Position numbers and translations under genes: made by a program. Shown one piece after another: positions 42,377-51,077 of a stretch of 64,000 bases of DNA (its first letter is position 1; every line of letters starts with the position of its first letter). The notes beneath the pieces were generated by a model. It made no database searches. It had not been told where the DNA came from and was given only the letters and a program-made list of their open reading frames with translations. This stretch comes from Actinomycetospora cinnamomea (GTDB lineage: Bacteria; Actinomycetota; Actinomycetes; Mycobacteriales; Pseudonocardiaceae), in assembly GCF_003096675.1 (NCBI RefSeq), contig NZ_QEKW01000004.1:1-64000 (forward strand), written 5' to 3'.

Positions 42377-43852
42377 CTACCGCCGGGACGGGATGAACTC
42401 GTAGTCCGTCGGCTCGAGCCGGGCCACCGCGCGGACGTACTCCTCCATGTACCGCGGCCAGTTGGCGACGATGCGCCCGGACTCGTCGCGGTACCAGGAG
42501 TCGCAGCGGGTCCACGCGGTCCCCTCGAACTCCGCCTGGATGCGCTCGTCGAAGGCCTGCTCGACGTCGCGGCGCACCTCGAGCGCCGCGGCCCGCCGGC
42601 GCGCGGTCTCCTGCAGCGCCTGACGCACGTAGGCCACCTGGGCCTCGAGGAACACGATGATCGAACCGCCGGAGGTGTTGGTGTTCGGGCCGTAGAGCAC
42701 GAACAGCGAGGGGAACCCCGGCACGGCCATCCCCAGGTGCGCGTGCGCCCCGGCGCCCCACTCCTCCTGCAGCGTCCGGCCGCCGCGCCCGACGACCTCC
42801 ATCGGGAACATGAACTCCGTCGTGCGGAAGCCCGTGCCCCAGATCAGCACGTCGGCCGGGTGGTGGCGCCCGTCCTCGGTGCGCACGCCGTCGGGAACGA
42901 TCTCGGTCACCCGGTCGGTCACCAGCTCCACGTTCTCCCGGCACAGCGCGGGCAGGTAGTGCGAGCTGAACAGGATGCGCTTGCAGCCGAAGGTGTAGTC
43001 CGGCCAGGCCTTGCGGCGGACCTCAGGGTCGCGGAGCTGGCGGCGCATGAAGATCGTCGAGTAGAGCCGCCCGAGGCGTCCGACGGTCCGCGGGTGCCGG
43101 ATCATGATCGTCAGGAACTCGAGGTAGCCCTTGAGGAAGAAGCGCCGGGCGCGGATGACCGCGGGGAAGCGCGCGAAGAAGGCGTGCAACCACCGCGGGT
43201 AGGCCCGGTTCCTGCGCGGGAGGAACCAGTTGCCACTGCGCTGGAAGACGGTCATGCGGCCGACCTCGGGCGCGATCGCCGGGACGAACTGCACCGCGCT
43301 CGCCCCGGTGCCGACGACCGCGACGCGCTTGCCGCGCAGGTCGACGTCGTGGTCCCAGCGCGCCGAGTGCATCGCGGGGCCGGCGAACGACTCCGCCCCC
43401 GGGACCTCGGGGATGGCGGGCGTGTTGAGCTGGCCCGTGGCGAGCACGACGGCGTCGGCCTCCCAGGTCCGGCCGTCCTCGCTCTCGACCCTCCAGGTCA
43501 TCGTGTCCTCGTCGAGGCGGCACGCGCGGACCCGCACGTTCGGGACGAACAGCCTCTCGATCCCGTACTCGCGGGCCACACCCTGCAGGTAGTCCAGGAT
43601 CTCGCTCTGCGGGGAGCACAGCCGCGACCAGTCGCTGCGCTGGGCGAACGAGAACGAGTACAGGTGGCTCGGGACGTCGCAGGCCGCGCCGGGATAGCTG
43701 TTGTAGTACCAGGTGCCCCCGATCTCCGGGGCGCCGTCGAGGACCACGACGTCGGTGATCCCGTGGTCCCGGAGCTCGACGGCGGCGGCGATGCCACCGA
43801 AGCCCGCACCCACGACGACGACCCGCTGACCCGCTGCGCTGTGTTCCTCCAC
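42377..43852 (-). CDS. Flavin-dependent monooxygenase, Baeyer-Villiger type
   Basis: A 491-residue FAD/NADPH monooxygenase. Two Rossmann motifs are present: VVVVGAGFGGIAAAVELRDHG near the start and VAVVGTGASAVQFVPAIAPEVG near residue 175. The Baeyer-Villiger-like fingerprint FAGPAMHSARWDHD lies between them, with His as in BVMOs but Asp-His after Trp instead of Pro. The motif GGTWYYNSYPGAACDVPSHLYSFSF is typical of class B enzymes. The substrate is unknown; related enzymes oxidise ketones or steroids. Confidence 0.9.
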   Translation of the reverse strand: MEEHSAAGQRVVVVGAGFGGIAAAVELRDHGITDVVVLDGAPEIGGTWYYNSYPGAACDVPSHLYSFSFAQRSDWSRLCSPQSEILDYLQGVAREYGIERLFVPNVRVRACRLDEDTMTWRVESEDGRTWEADAVVLATGQLNTPAIPEVPGAESFAGPAMHSARWDHDVDLRGKRVAVVGTGASAVQFVPAIAPEVGRMTVFQRSGNWFLPRRNRAYPRWLHAFFARFPAVIRARRFFLKGYLEFLTIMIRHPRTVGRLGRLYSTIFMRRQLRDPEVRRKAWPDYTFGCKRILFSSHYLPALCRENVELVTDRVTEIVPDGVRTEDGRHHPADVLIWGTGFRTTEFMFPMEVVGRGGRTLQEEWGAGAHAHLGMAVPGFPSLFVLYGPNTNTSGGSIIVFLEAQVAYVRQALQETARRRAAALEVRRDVEQAFDERIQAEFEGTAWTRCDSWYRDESGRIVANWPRYMEEYVRAVARLEPTDYEFIPSRR

Positions 43853-43986
43853 GGCGGCGGACGGTAGCTGGTCGCGCGGCTTTTTGGCAGGCTGCCAACG
43901 TCACGGACCCGGGTGACGGCGGGCCGCGGCGGGCGCTCCTCGGGCGCCGGGGGGCGGACCCGTCGAGCGACGGGCATCGTGGAACG

Positions 43987-44376
43987 GTGAGCAGCTCCGA
44001 CGGGTACGCCGGCCGCCTCGTCTTCGACGGTGAGTGCGGCGTCTGCACGCGCTGCGTCGACTGGCTGCGTCGCCTCGACGCGCAGGGCCGGGTCGACGTG
44101 CAGCCCTACCAGCGCGAGGGCGTGCCCGCCTCGATCGGGGCGACCGTCGAGGAGTGCCGCGGGTCGGTGCAGTGGCTGGGCCCCGACGGCGTGCGCCGGG
44201 GCGGCGCCGACGCCGTCAACGCCGTGCTCTCCGTCCTGACGGGCACCGCCCTGCCCTCAGCGGTCTACCGCGCGAGCTCGCGGCTGCAGGAGCGCGCCTA
44301 CCGGTGGGTCGCCGATCACCGCGGGCGCTTCCCCGGCACGACACCCCACTGCCGGCAGCAGCCGCAGGACTGCTGA
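43987..44376 (+). CDS. DCC-family thiol-disulfide protein (DUF393)
   Basis: A 129-residue protein of the DCC (DUF393) family. The opening motif FDGECGVCTRCVDWL contains the CxxC of the family. A second motif, FLGPDG-like (QWLGPDGVRRGGADAV), and the final YRWVADHRGRFPG are also typical. A thiol-redox role is assumed from the CxxC but the partner is unknown. It ends in HCRQQPQDC. Confidence 0.9.
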   Translation: MSSSDGYAGRLVFDGECGVCTRCVDWLRRLDAQGRVDVQPYQREGVPASIGATVEECRGSVQWLGPDGVRRGGADAVNAVLSVLTGTALPSAVYRASSRLQERAYRWVADHRGRFPGTTPHCRQQPQDC

Positions 44377-44416
44377 TCGTGGTCCTGTCCAAGGACCGTA
44401 CGATACGGTCACGCAC

Positions 44417-45250
44417 GTGTACCGCCCCCGCCTGACGGTCGAGCGCTACGCCGACGAGGTCGCGGGACAGTCCCGGCTCCTCGGCGAGCACCTGGTCGGC
44501 GCGGACCTCACGACGCCGGTGCCCTCCTGTCCCGGCTGGAACCTGGCGCAGCTGACGCAGCACGTCGACGAGGGGTTCCGTTGGGTCGAGGCCCTCGTGC
44601 GCACCCGTGCCGACGGCCCGGGCGACGACACCGCGATGCGTGTCCTCGACCCCGCACCGGCCACCACGTCCGCCGAGCGCGCCGACCGGATCGTCGCCGC
44701 CGGGGCGACGCTCGCCGCGACCCTGCGAGCCGCCGGCGCCGACACCGCGATGTGGACCCCGCTTTCCCCGGGCCGGTCCGGGTTCTTCGCCCGCCGCTTC
44801 GCCCACGAGGCGCTGGTGCACCGCGCCGACGCGGCCCTCGCGCTCGGAGTCCCCGTCGACGTGGCCGACGACCTCGCTCTCGACGGCCTCGCCGAGTGGA
44901 TGGAGCTCGGCGGGCTGCCGCAGATGCTCGACGTCCACCCCGAGCGACGTCGCCTGCTCGGAGCCGGGCGCACCATCCGCGTCGCGGCCACCGACACCGA
45001 CGACGCCGACGGGGCGTGGCTGGTCGACCTGAGCGGTCCGACGATGGTCCACCGCCGGGGCGAGGACACCGCCGACGACACCGCCGACGACACCGCCGAG
45101 GACACCGCCGCCGCGGCCACCCTGCGGGCGCCGCTGGCGACGCTGCTCCTCGTCCTCTACGCCCGTCGTCCCCTCGAGGCGGAGGGGGTCGTCGTCGACG
45201 GCGACGCCGACCTGGTACGGACGTGGTGGGAGCACTCCGGCTTCGGCTGA
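44417..45250 (+). CDS. Maleylpyruvate-isomerase-family mycothiol-dependent protein
   Basis: A 277-residue protein of the MDMPI/DinB-like family (maleylpyruvate isomerase-type, mycothiol dependent). The N-terminal four-helix DinB fold has PSCPGWNLAQLTQHVDEGFRW, where His would bind metal, and RRFAHEALVHRADA with further His residues. The C-terminal MDMPI domain follows. An acidic repeat EDTADDTADDTAEDTA is inserted around residues 215-230. The actual substrate is not known. Mycothiol use is characteristic of actinobacteria. Confidence 0.85.
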   Translation: MYRPRLTVERYADEVAGQSRLLGEHLVGADLTTPVPSCPGWNLAQLTQHVDEGFRWVEALVRTRADGPGDDTAMRVLDPAPATTSAERADRIVAAGATLAATLRAAGADTAMWTPLSPGRSGFFARRFAHEALVHRADAALALGVPVDVADDLALDGLAEWMELGGLPQMLDVHPERRRLLGAGRTIRVAATDTDDADGAWLVDLSGPTMVHRRGEDTADDTADDTAEDTAAAATLRAPLATLLLVLYARRPLEAEGVVVDGDADLVRTWWEHSGFG

Positions 45251-45263
45251 GACGCTGCCGGGC

Positions 45264-45458
45264 GTGGACGAGGCGGCCGCGAAGACCCTGCACCCCGGGA
45301 TCCAGCAGGGGCGCGACGCCGTGCTGTGGAAGCTCGAGGGGCTGGGCGAGTACGACGCGCGGCGCCCGATGACACCGACGGCGACCGGCAGGACCTGGGC
45401 GACGGCCCGAGCGCCGACCCGGGGCGCGTCGTCGATCCCCGGAGCGGCGTCCCCCTGA
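45264..45458 (+). pseudogene. Truncated DinB-family mycothiol-transferase remnant
   Basis: The first 38 residues (HPGIQQGRDAVLWKLEGLGEYDARRPMTPT) are the classic start of actinobacterial DUF664/DinB mycothiol transferases, which normally continue with a GTNLLGLVKHL-like helix for about 130 more residues. Here the match is lost after MTPTATG, and a short unrelated tail ends at 45458. A deletion or frameshift has removed the rest, including all metal-binding His. Confidence 0.65.
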
Positions 45459-45505
45459 TGTCTCGGACTTCCCGCCTGGGACGACCGGCGGCCGGCCGCG
45501 GACGT

Positions 45506-46096
45506 TCAGCTCTTCGCGGCGCCGCCGCGTGCCGGGGCCTTGCCGCTCTTCACGGGCTGCCGGGCGGGCTGCTTGGCCTTCGCCGAGCCCTTGGGGTCGG
45601 CGGGGTTCGCCGACGAGCTCGAGGACGGCGACGCCGAGCCCGAGGACGAGCCCGAGGACGAGCCCGAGGACGAGCCCGACCCGGACTCCGCACCGGCATC
45701 CGACCCGGAGCTCGGGGTCGCGCTCGACGTCACGGCCCCGCCGGCGGGCTCCTCGGCCTCGCTCACCTCGTCGTCACCCTCGTCGTCACCCTCGTCGGCG
45801 CCCTCGTCGGCGCCCTCGTCGTCACCCTCGTCGTCCGTCTCGTCCTCAGCGGCCGACGACGCCTTCTTGCTCCGCGTCGACCACGACAGCTCGAGCTCCA
45901 GCTCGACCTCGTCCCCGTCGAGCTCGACCTCGATCTCCACCTCGATCTCGTCGCCCAGCGGCAGCGTCAGGACGGGGCCCGAGAGCGACAGCTCGGCCGT
46001 CCCACCCTCCCGGATCGCGTCGGCGAGGTCGGCCAGCCAGTCGGCGACCTCCTCGCGCGACAGCGTCACCTCGTGCTCGACCTTCATCTCCGCCAT
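45506..46096 (-). CDS. Amphi-Trp domain protein with acidic/Ser-rich tail
   Basis: A 196-residue protein. Residues 1-75 are an amphi-Trp domain (MAEMKVEHEVTLSREEVADWLADLADAIREGG followed by beta strands with alternating Glu and ending in LELSWS). The rest is low complexity: DEGDDEGADEG-type acidic repeats, a Gly/Ser run and a basic Lys/Pro/Ala end. The domain's function is not known. The charge switch (acidic, neutral, basic) along the tail is striking. Confidence 0.82.
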   Translation of the reverse strand: MAEMKVEHEVTLSREEVADWLADLADAIREGGTAELSLSGPVLTLPLGDEIEVEIEVELDGDEVELELELSWSTRSKKASSAAEDETDDEGDDEGADEGADEGDDEGDDEVSEAEEPAGGAVTSSATPSSGSDAGAESGSGSSSGSSSGSSSGSASPSSSSSANPADPKGSAKAKQPARQPVKSGKAPARGGAAKS

Positions 46097-46204
46097 CTCG
46101 CCGCTCCCCTTCCCGGGCGCCGCCTCGGTGCCGCGCCGTGTCGGGGTCCAGCGTCGTGGATCAGCGGCCGCGGCGACATCCCCCGGGTGTCAGGGATGTC
46201 CGGC

Positions 46205-47035
46205 CTATCTCGCCAGGAAGTCGAGCACCTCGCGGGTGACGCGGTCGGGGTCGTCCTCCATGACGAAGTGGCCCGCGTCGGGGACGACGACGAGCTCGGC
46301 GTGCGGGATGTCGCGGACCAGCCGCTCCGCCCAGTGCGTGGGTTGCCACCGGTCCTCGGCTCCCCACAGGAGCCGCACCGGGACCGCGATCTCCCCGAGC
46401 CGGTCGGTCAGCTCCTCCGTGTCGCGCGCGTCGTAGTGGCGCACCTGGTGCTCGACGAAGGACGCCCGTCCCACCGCCGTGCGGTGCGGTGCCAGGAAGG
46501 CGCGCAGCTCGTCGCCGCTCATCTTCGCCTCGTCGGCGACGGTCATCCGCAGCTGGCGGGTGAGCATCTCCTCGAACTCCTCGGCCGGCATCGACGCGAC
46601 GCCGTCCAACCGCGTCCGGATGATCTCTCGCCACGTGGCCGACGGCCACGAGTCGTAGCTGACGGTGTCGATCAGCATGAGGCGGCGGAGGCGCTGCGGG
46701 TGCAGCACGGCGATCCGCTGGCCGACGGCGCCGCCGATGTCGTGGGTGATCAGGCTCGGATCCTGGAGACCCAGTGCGTCGAGGAGCCCGACCAGCAGCT
46801 CGGTCTGGGCACCGACCGACGTGTCGCGGTCGAGGGGACGCTCCGACGCGCCGTAGCCCAGCAGGTCGTAGGTGACGACCCGGTGGCCCTTGGCCTCGAC
46901 GGCCGGCGCGACGTGGCGCCACTCGTGGGAGTACGACGGCGTCCCGTGCACGAAGACCACGGGATCACCCTCGCCGCGGTCGCGGTACGCCAGCCGCACG
47001 CCGTCGACGAGCAGGTGCCGATCGAGGAGAGTCAT
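46205..47035 (-). CDS. Alpha/beta hydrolase (haloalkane dehalogenase/epoxide hydrolase-like)
   Basis: A 276-residue alpha/beta hydrolase. The nucleophile is Asp in LITHDIGGAVGQR near residue 98, and the oxyanion motif is VFVHGTPSYSHEW. The catalytic His lies in VPDAGHFVMEDDPD near residue 258. An Asp nucleophile is typical of dehalogenases and epoxide hydrolases. It is divergent from a TetR regulator, with a dyad between the two starts, so induction by a ligand of that regulator is likely. Confidence 0.9.
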   Translation of the reverse strand: MTLLDRHLLVDGVRLAYRDRGEGDPVVFVHGTPSYSHEWRHVAPAVEAKGHRVVTYDLLGYGASERPLDRDTSVGAQTELLVGLLDALGLQDPSLITHDIGGAVGQRIAVLHPQRLRRLMLIDTVSYDSWPSATWREIIRTRLDGVASMPAEEFEEMLTRQLRMTVADEAKMSGDELRAFLAPHRTAVGRASFVEHQVRHYDARDTEELTDRLGEIAVPVRLLWGAEDRWQPTHWAERLVRDIPHAELVVVPDAGHFVMEDDPDRVTREVLDFLAR

Positions 47036-47039
47036 GCTG

Positions 47040-47055
47040 GGTAGACTAATCTACC
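47040..47055. promoter_or_regulatory. TetR-type operator dyad
   Basis: GGTAGACTAATCTACC has 6-base perfect arms (GGTAGA and TCTACC) around CTAA. It is centred in the 24-base gap between the divergent hydrolase and TetR genes, where a repressor would control both. It overlaps the likely start sites, suggesting direct blocking. Confidence 0.8.
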
Positions 47056-47059
47056 TAGC

Positions 47060-47656
47060 GTGGATGGGAACAAGACCGCGAGGCGAGGCTCGGCGCGCGC
47101 GAAGCTCATGACGGCGGCGGCCGCCCGCTTCTACGCCCAGGGCGTGGCCTCGACCGGCATCGACGTGATCACCGCCGACGCGGGCGTCGCCAAGATGAGC
47201 CTCTACAACAACTTCGCCTCCAAGGCGGAGCTCGTGGCGGCGTATCTCGAGCAGCGCCAGGAGGAGTTCCTCGCGCTGCACCGGCGGCGTCGGGAGGCCC
47301 TGCCCACCGGTGCCAGACCCGGCGAGCGCGCGCTGACCGTGTTCGACGCCTACGTCGAGCACGCGGAGGCGGCCGCGGAGTTCCGCGGCTGCGGGCTGCT
47401 CAACGCCGCGGGCGAGCTGGCCACCGGGGACCCCGGGCGCGACGCGGTCGCCCGGCACAAGGCCGAGGTCGAGGACCTGCTGCGTGACGCCCTCACCCCG
47501 CGGGACGGGGAGCGCGGCGCCGACGACGTCGGGGGTCTCGCCGAGCACCTGTCGCTGCTCCTCGAGGGCGCGATGGCGCGGGCCGGCCTCGAGGGGTCGA
47601 CGGCACGCCTGCACCGCGCGCGCCGACACGCCGCGATCCTCCTCGCGGCGTCCTAG
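47060..47656 (+). CDS. TetR-family transcriptional regulator
   Basis: A 198-residue TetR regulator starting at GTG 47060. The HTH is ASTGIDVITADAGVAKMSLYNNFASKAELVAAYL at residues about 25-60, and the C-terminal ligand domain includes CGLLNAAGELATGDPGRDAV. It probably represses its own gene and the divergent hydrolase through the adjacent dyad. The ligand is unknown. It converges on the ANTAR gene with a 4-base overlap. Confidence 0.92.
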   Translation: MDGNKTARRGSARAKLMTAAAARFYAQGVASTGIDVITADAGVAKMSLYNNFASKAELVAAYLEQRQEEFLALHRRRREALPTGARPGERALTVFDAYVEHAEAAAEFRGCGLLNAAGELATGDPGRDAVARHKAEVEDLLRDALTPRDGERGADDVGGLAEHLSLLLEGAMARAGLEGSTARLHRARRHAAILLAAS

Positions 47657-47853
47657 ATCCCCCCGCCGCTTCCGCCTCCGGCGGCATCCTCGATCAACCA
47701 GGCGGCGACGGTCAGGACGCCCAGGTTCGTCTCGCGCGACCAGTCCCGGAGCTTCGAGCCGGCCTCCTCGACGTCACAGCCGTAGCGCCGCATGAGGATG
47801 TCGGTCGCACAGCTGATCACGTCGTCGTCGATCTTCGGATGATCGTCCTCGGG
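47653..47853 (-). CDS. Stand-alone ANTAR-type protein
   Basis: A 66-residue protein (77 if an ATG at 47886 is used) consisting of almost only an ANTAR-like three-helix domain: DVISCATDILMRRYGCDVEEAGSKLRDWSRETNLGVLTVAAWLIEDA. ANTAR domains bind paired RNA hairpins to prevent termination. The usual GAF sensor is missing. The GTG at 47853 is favoured because GAGGGG lies 8-13 bases upstream. A partner sensor is not adjacent. Confidence 0.7.
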   Translation of the reverse strand, partial: PEDDHPKIDDDVISCATDILMRRYGCDVEEAGSKLRDWSRETNLGVLTVAAWLIEDAAGGGSGGGI

Positions 47854-48290
47854 CACGGGTCGATCCCCTCGGCCCGACTGCCCCATGGGCCAGGAAGTGG
47901 ACAACGGCTTCGTTTGGGGGGCCTCTGCAGTCTGACAGATGGTCCAGGGCACTGGGTGATGCGCGCCACGGCCCGGCTCCCGGGACAACGGAACCCCGTC
48001 GCCGGCAGCGGGGCCACCGACGAGCGGAGCCCCGCCGTCCGGCTGCGCTTCTGAACCGGACCTCCGACGTGCGTGCGGCACGCCGCCCGGACCGGTCCCA
48101 GCACACCACCGGGCCGGCGGGCATCCCCTCGTCGCCGCGTACCCAAACCACCCGTGGGCGGGCCGGCTCGCGGCGGCGGTGGCCGGAGGACGGGTGATCT
48201 CGCCGACGAGGGACACCTTCTCGGGCCGATAGGCTGGGCAGAGCCGGGTCGCTCGCCGGCATCGGCTCCCCCGAGGGAGGCGCAGGACCC
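47854..48290. other. Intergenic region without recognised gene
   Basis: A 437-base gap between the divergent ANTAR and oxidoreductase genes. It must hold both promoters. I see no convincing coding sequence, RNA gene or long repeat. The hexamers are too G+C-rich to identify a promoter reliably by eye. Confidence 0.5.
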
Positions 48291-49364
48291 GTGAACACCG
48301 AGGCCACGATGACCGCCGCCGCCCTCACCGCGTTCGGCGGTCCGGAGGTCCTCGTCGTCCGGCACGACGTCCCCGTCCCGCACCCGGGGCAGGCACAGGT
48401 CCGGGTGCGCGTGAGCGCCACGGCGCTCAACAACACCGACATCTGGACCCGCGAAGGGGCGTACGGGACCGCCGAGGACCCCGACGCACCGGCGGGCTGG
48501 CTCGGGCCGATCGCCTTCCCGCGGATACAGGGCGGAGACGTCGCCGGTGTCGTCGACGCCGTCGGCCTGGACGTCACGCCGGAGCTCGTCGGCCGTCGTG
48601 TGCTGGTCGACCCGGCCCGCTACGCCCACGACGGACCCGACGCGCCGATCGTGGCGGTGCTCGGCAGCGAGTTCGACGGCGGGTTCGCCGAGTACACCGT
48701 CGTCGACGCCGCGCGCGTCCACGACGTCACCGAGTCGCCCCTGACCGACGAGCAGTTGGCCTGCCTGCCGATCGCCTCCGGTACCGCGATGGGGATGGTG
48801 GAACGGGCCGGCATCCGGCCCGGGGAGACGGTGCTGGTGACAGGTGCGTCCGGCGGCGTGGGGTTGGCCGCGGTCGGACTCGCCGCCGCCCGTGGCGCTC
48901 GGGTCACCGCCGTCACCGAGGCTGCGAAGGCGGCCCTGGTCGAGGAGGCCGGTGCCGCGCAGACCGTCGACCGTTCCGGACCGGGCCGCGACGTGGTCGC
49001 GGCGGTGCGCGCGGCGCACCCCGACGGCGTCGACGCCGTGGTGGACGTCGTCGGCGGTGACCAGCTCGCGCGCCTGATCGACGTGCTCGTTCCCGGTGGG
49101 CGGGCCGTGGTGGCCGGAGCCGTCGCCGGGCCGGTGCCCGCGATCGACCTCCGTCGGCTCTACCTGCACAACCGGCGGCTCATCGGGTCGACGATGCACA
49201 CCGCGGCGCACTTCGCGAAGCTGGTCGAGCACGCCCGTGCCGGCGAGATCCGCCCTCGGGTCGCGGCGCGGCACCCCCTCACGGCCATCCACGAGGCCCA
49301 GACGCAGTTCCTGCGCCGCGACCACGTGGGCAAGATCGTGGTGATCCCCCGCGGCGTGGACTGA
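48291..49364 (+). CDS. Quinone-oxidoreductase-type MDR protein
   Basis: A 357-residue medium-chain dehydrogenase of the NADPH:quinone oxidoreductase branch. It has NNTDIWTREGAYG in the GroES-like domain, GVVDAVGLDVTPELVGRRVLV, and the Rossmann motif VLVTGASGGVGLAAVGLAAARGARV. Structural zinc Cys residues are missing. It differs from the gene at 29789, which is a separate subgroup. GTG 48291 is used. The substrate is unknown. Confidence 0.9.
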   Translation: MNTEATMTAAALTAFGGPEVLVVRHDVPVPHPGQAQVRVRVSATALNNTDIWTREGAYGTAEDPDAPAGWLGPIAFPRIQGGDVAGVVDAVGLDVTPELVGRRVLVDPARYAHDGPDAPIVAVLGSEFDGGFAEYTVVDAARVHDVTESPLTDEQLACLPIASGTAMGMVERAGIRPGETVLVTGASGGVGLAAVGLAAARGARVTAVTEAAKAALVEEAGAAQTVDRSGPGRDVVAAVRAAHPDGVDAVVDVVGGDQLARLIDVLVPGGRAVVAGAVAGPVPAIDLRRLYLHNRRLIGSTMHTAAHFAKLVEHARAGEIRPRVAARHPLTAIHEAQTQFLRRDHVGKIVVIPRGVD

Positions 49365-49844
49365 GGCCGGCCGTCGACCAGGGAGACGCCAGCCCACCCT
49401 CGGGTACGGGAGCGGGAACCTGCAGTCGCGGCCCGACGGTCGCATCGCTGCGGCTCTGTCGTGGCCTGCCACCGCCGCTGCGGCCGCCGACGACGGGGCG
49501 GCCGGACGTGCTCGGCGTTCGCGCCCGAAGCGGACGTGCGCGCGCCGGTCGACGGGCCTGCTCGGCTCAGGCCCCACCGGCTCCTCTCACGAGTCGGCGG
49601 TCCGTCCGCACGCTGTGGTCCGCGACGACCGGCCGGGCCGGACTGTTGCCCGTTCTCGGTGTGTGGCAGGCCACGCCGGGCCCGTGACGGTTTGGCCGAA
49701 GCCGACGGCGAGAAACCGACTCAGGACGGTGATGCCCCCTGCACGTCAGGAGTGGGCGTCCCGAGTACGCCGGACTCCAGGCCGACCCTGGAACCTCCGG
49801 ACTGCCCCAGAGGCGAGCCCTCACGAGGGCCGGGAGATTCCTCG
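49365..49844. other. 480-base intergenic region
   Basis: It lies upstream of the desaturase gene. Open frames here lack family-like sequence. I see no clear terminator, repeat or RNA gene. It presumably holds the desaturase promoter. Confidence 0.45.
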
Positions 49845-51029
49845 ATGAGCAACACCACCCTCACCACGACGACCGAGACGACCGAGACGACGGCGCACCT
49901 GTCCGACGCTGATGTCGAGGCGCTGGGCGCGGAGCTCGACGCGATCCGCGCCGAGGTCATGGACGACCTCGGCGACGACGACGCCCGCTACATCCGGAGG
50001 GTCATCGCCTGGCAGCGCGGGTTGGACGCCGCCGGCCGCGGGATGCTGCAGTTCTCGCTGCTCCCGCCGGCCTGGCTGGGCGGCACCGCCGCGCTGTCGG
50101 TGGCCAAGATCCTGGAGAACATGGAGATCGGCCACAACGTCCTGCACGGGCAGTGGGACTGGATGCACGACCCCGAGATCCACTCCTCCACCTGGGAGTG
50201 GGACTCCGCTTCGTCGGCGGAGGGCTGGAAGTACTCCCACAACTACGTCCACCACACCTACACCAATGTGCTGGGCAAGGACCGGGATCTTGGCTATGCG
50301 GTGTTCCGGGTGGACCCCGAGCAGCCCTGGAAGCCGTGGCACCTGCTCCAGCCACTGATGAACATCGGATTGGCCGCCGGGTTCGAGTACGGCATCGCGA
50401 TCTACGACATCGAACTCGAGGAGGTCATCGCCGGACGCAAGCCCTGGGCGCAGGCCAAGGACGAGCTCGGCGGCTTGTGGCGCAAGATCCGCGGCCAGCT
50501 GCTCAAGGACTACATCGGGTTCCCCCTGCTCTCCGGGATGGCCGCCCCGACCACGCTGCTGGGGAACCTGACCGCGAACATCACCCGCAACGTGTGGTCA
50601 CATGCGGTGATCTTCTGCGGGCACTTCCCGGCCGGGGCGGAGACGTTCACCGAGGAGCAGCTCGACGGCGAGAGCCGCGGCCAGTGGTATCTGCGCCAGA
50701 TGCTCGGTTCGGCCAACCTCGACGGCTCCCCGCTGATGCACCTGATGACCGGAAACCTCTCCCACCAGATCGAGCACCACCTGTTCCCCGACATGCCCTC
50801 CAACCGCTACGCCCAGGTCGCCCCGAAGGTCCGCGACCTGTGCGAGCGCTACGGGCTGCCGTACACCAGCGGCCCGTTGCACAAGCAGTACGCCAACGTG
50901 CTGGCCACCATCGCTCGCCTCGCCCTGCCCGGCGGGACGGCCGTCGACGGCAACCGGGAAGACCCGGGGGCGGCTTCGTCCGGGCCGCGGGACGGCGCCC
51001 ACACCCCGATCGGCGTCGGCGCGGCCTGA
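49845..51029 (+). CDS. Acyl-lipid/acyl-CoA fatty acid desaturase
   Basis: A 394-residue membrane di-iron desaturase of the DesA3/linoleoyl-CoA type. The three histidine boxes are intact: HNVLHGQWDW near residue 96, HNYVHHTYTN near 131 and HQIEHHLFPDMPSNRY near 310. Hydrophobic stretches include LLPPAWLGGTAALSV and PLMNIGLAAGFEYGIAI. It introduces a double bond into fatty acyl chains using a ferredoxin or similar donor. ATG 49845 is chosen; the long open frame upstream lacks family similarity. No electron-transfer partner is adjacent. Confidence 0.92.
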   Translation: MSNTTLTTTTETTETTAHLSDADVEALGAELDAIRAEVMDDLGDDDARYIRRVIAWQRGLDAAGRGMLQFSLLPPAWLGGTAALSVAKILENMEIGHNVLHGQWDWMHDPEIHSSTWEWDSASSAEGWKYSHNYVHHTYTNVLGKDRDLGYAVFRVDPEQPWKPWHLLQPLMNIGLAAGFEYGIAIYDIELEEVIAGRKPWAQAKDELGGLWRKIRGQLLKDYIGFPLLSGMAAPTTLLGNLTANITRNVWSHAVIFCGHFPAGAETFTEEQLDGESRGQWYLRQMLGSANLDGSPLMHLMTGNLSHQIEHHLFPDMPSNRYAQVAPKVRDLCERYGLPYTSGPLHKQYANVLATIARLALPGGTAVDGNREDPGAASSGPRDGAHTPIGVGAA

Positions 51030-51077
51030 GCCGGCTCAGGACGGTTCGCTCGGTCCAGCGTCTTCGCTGTTGACGGT

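Noticed and set aside
44930-45110. GAC ACC GCC GAC direct repeats looking like a small CRISPR or tandem array
   Set aside because: They are in-frame codon repeats of the acidic insert in the mycothiol-dependent protein, with no spacers.
45640-45850. GAGGACGAGCC and GTCGTCACCCTC repeats
   Set aside because: They encode the acidic and Gly/Ser tail of the amphi-Trp protein; low-complexity coding repeats explain them.
49461-49844. 128-codon N-terminal extension of the desaturase
   Set aside because: No similarity to desaturases; the conserved protein begins at ATG 49845.
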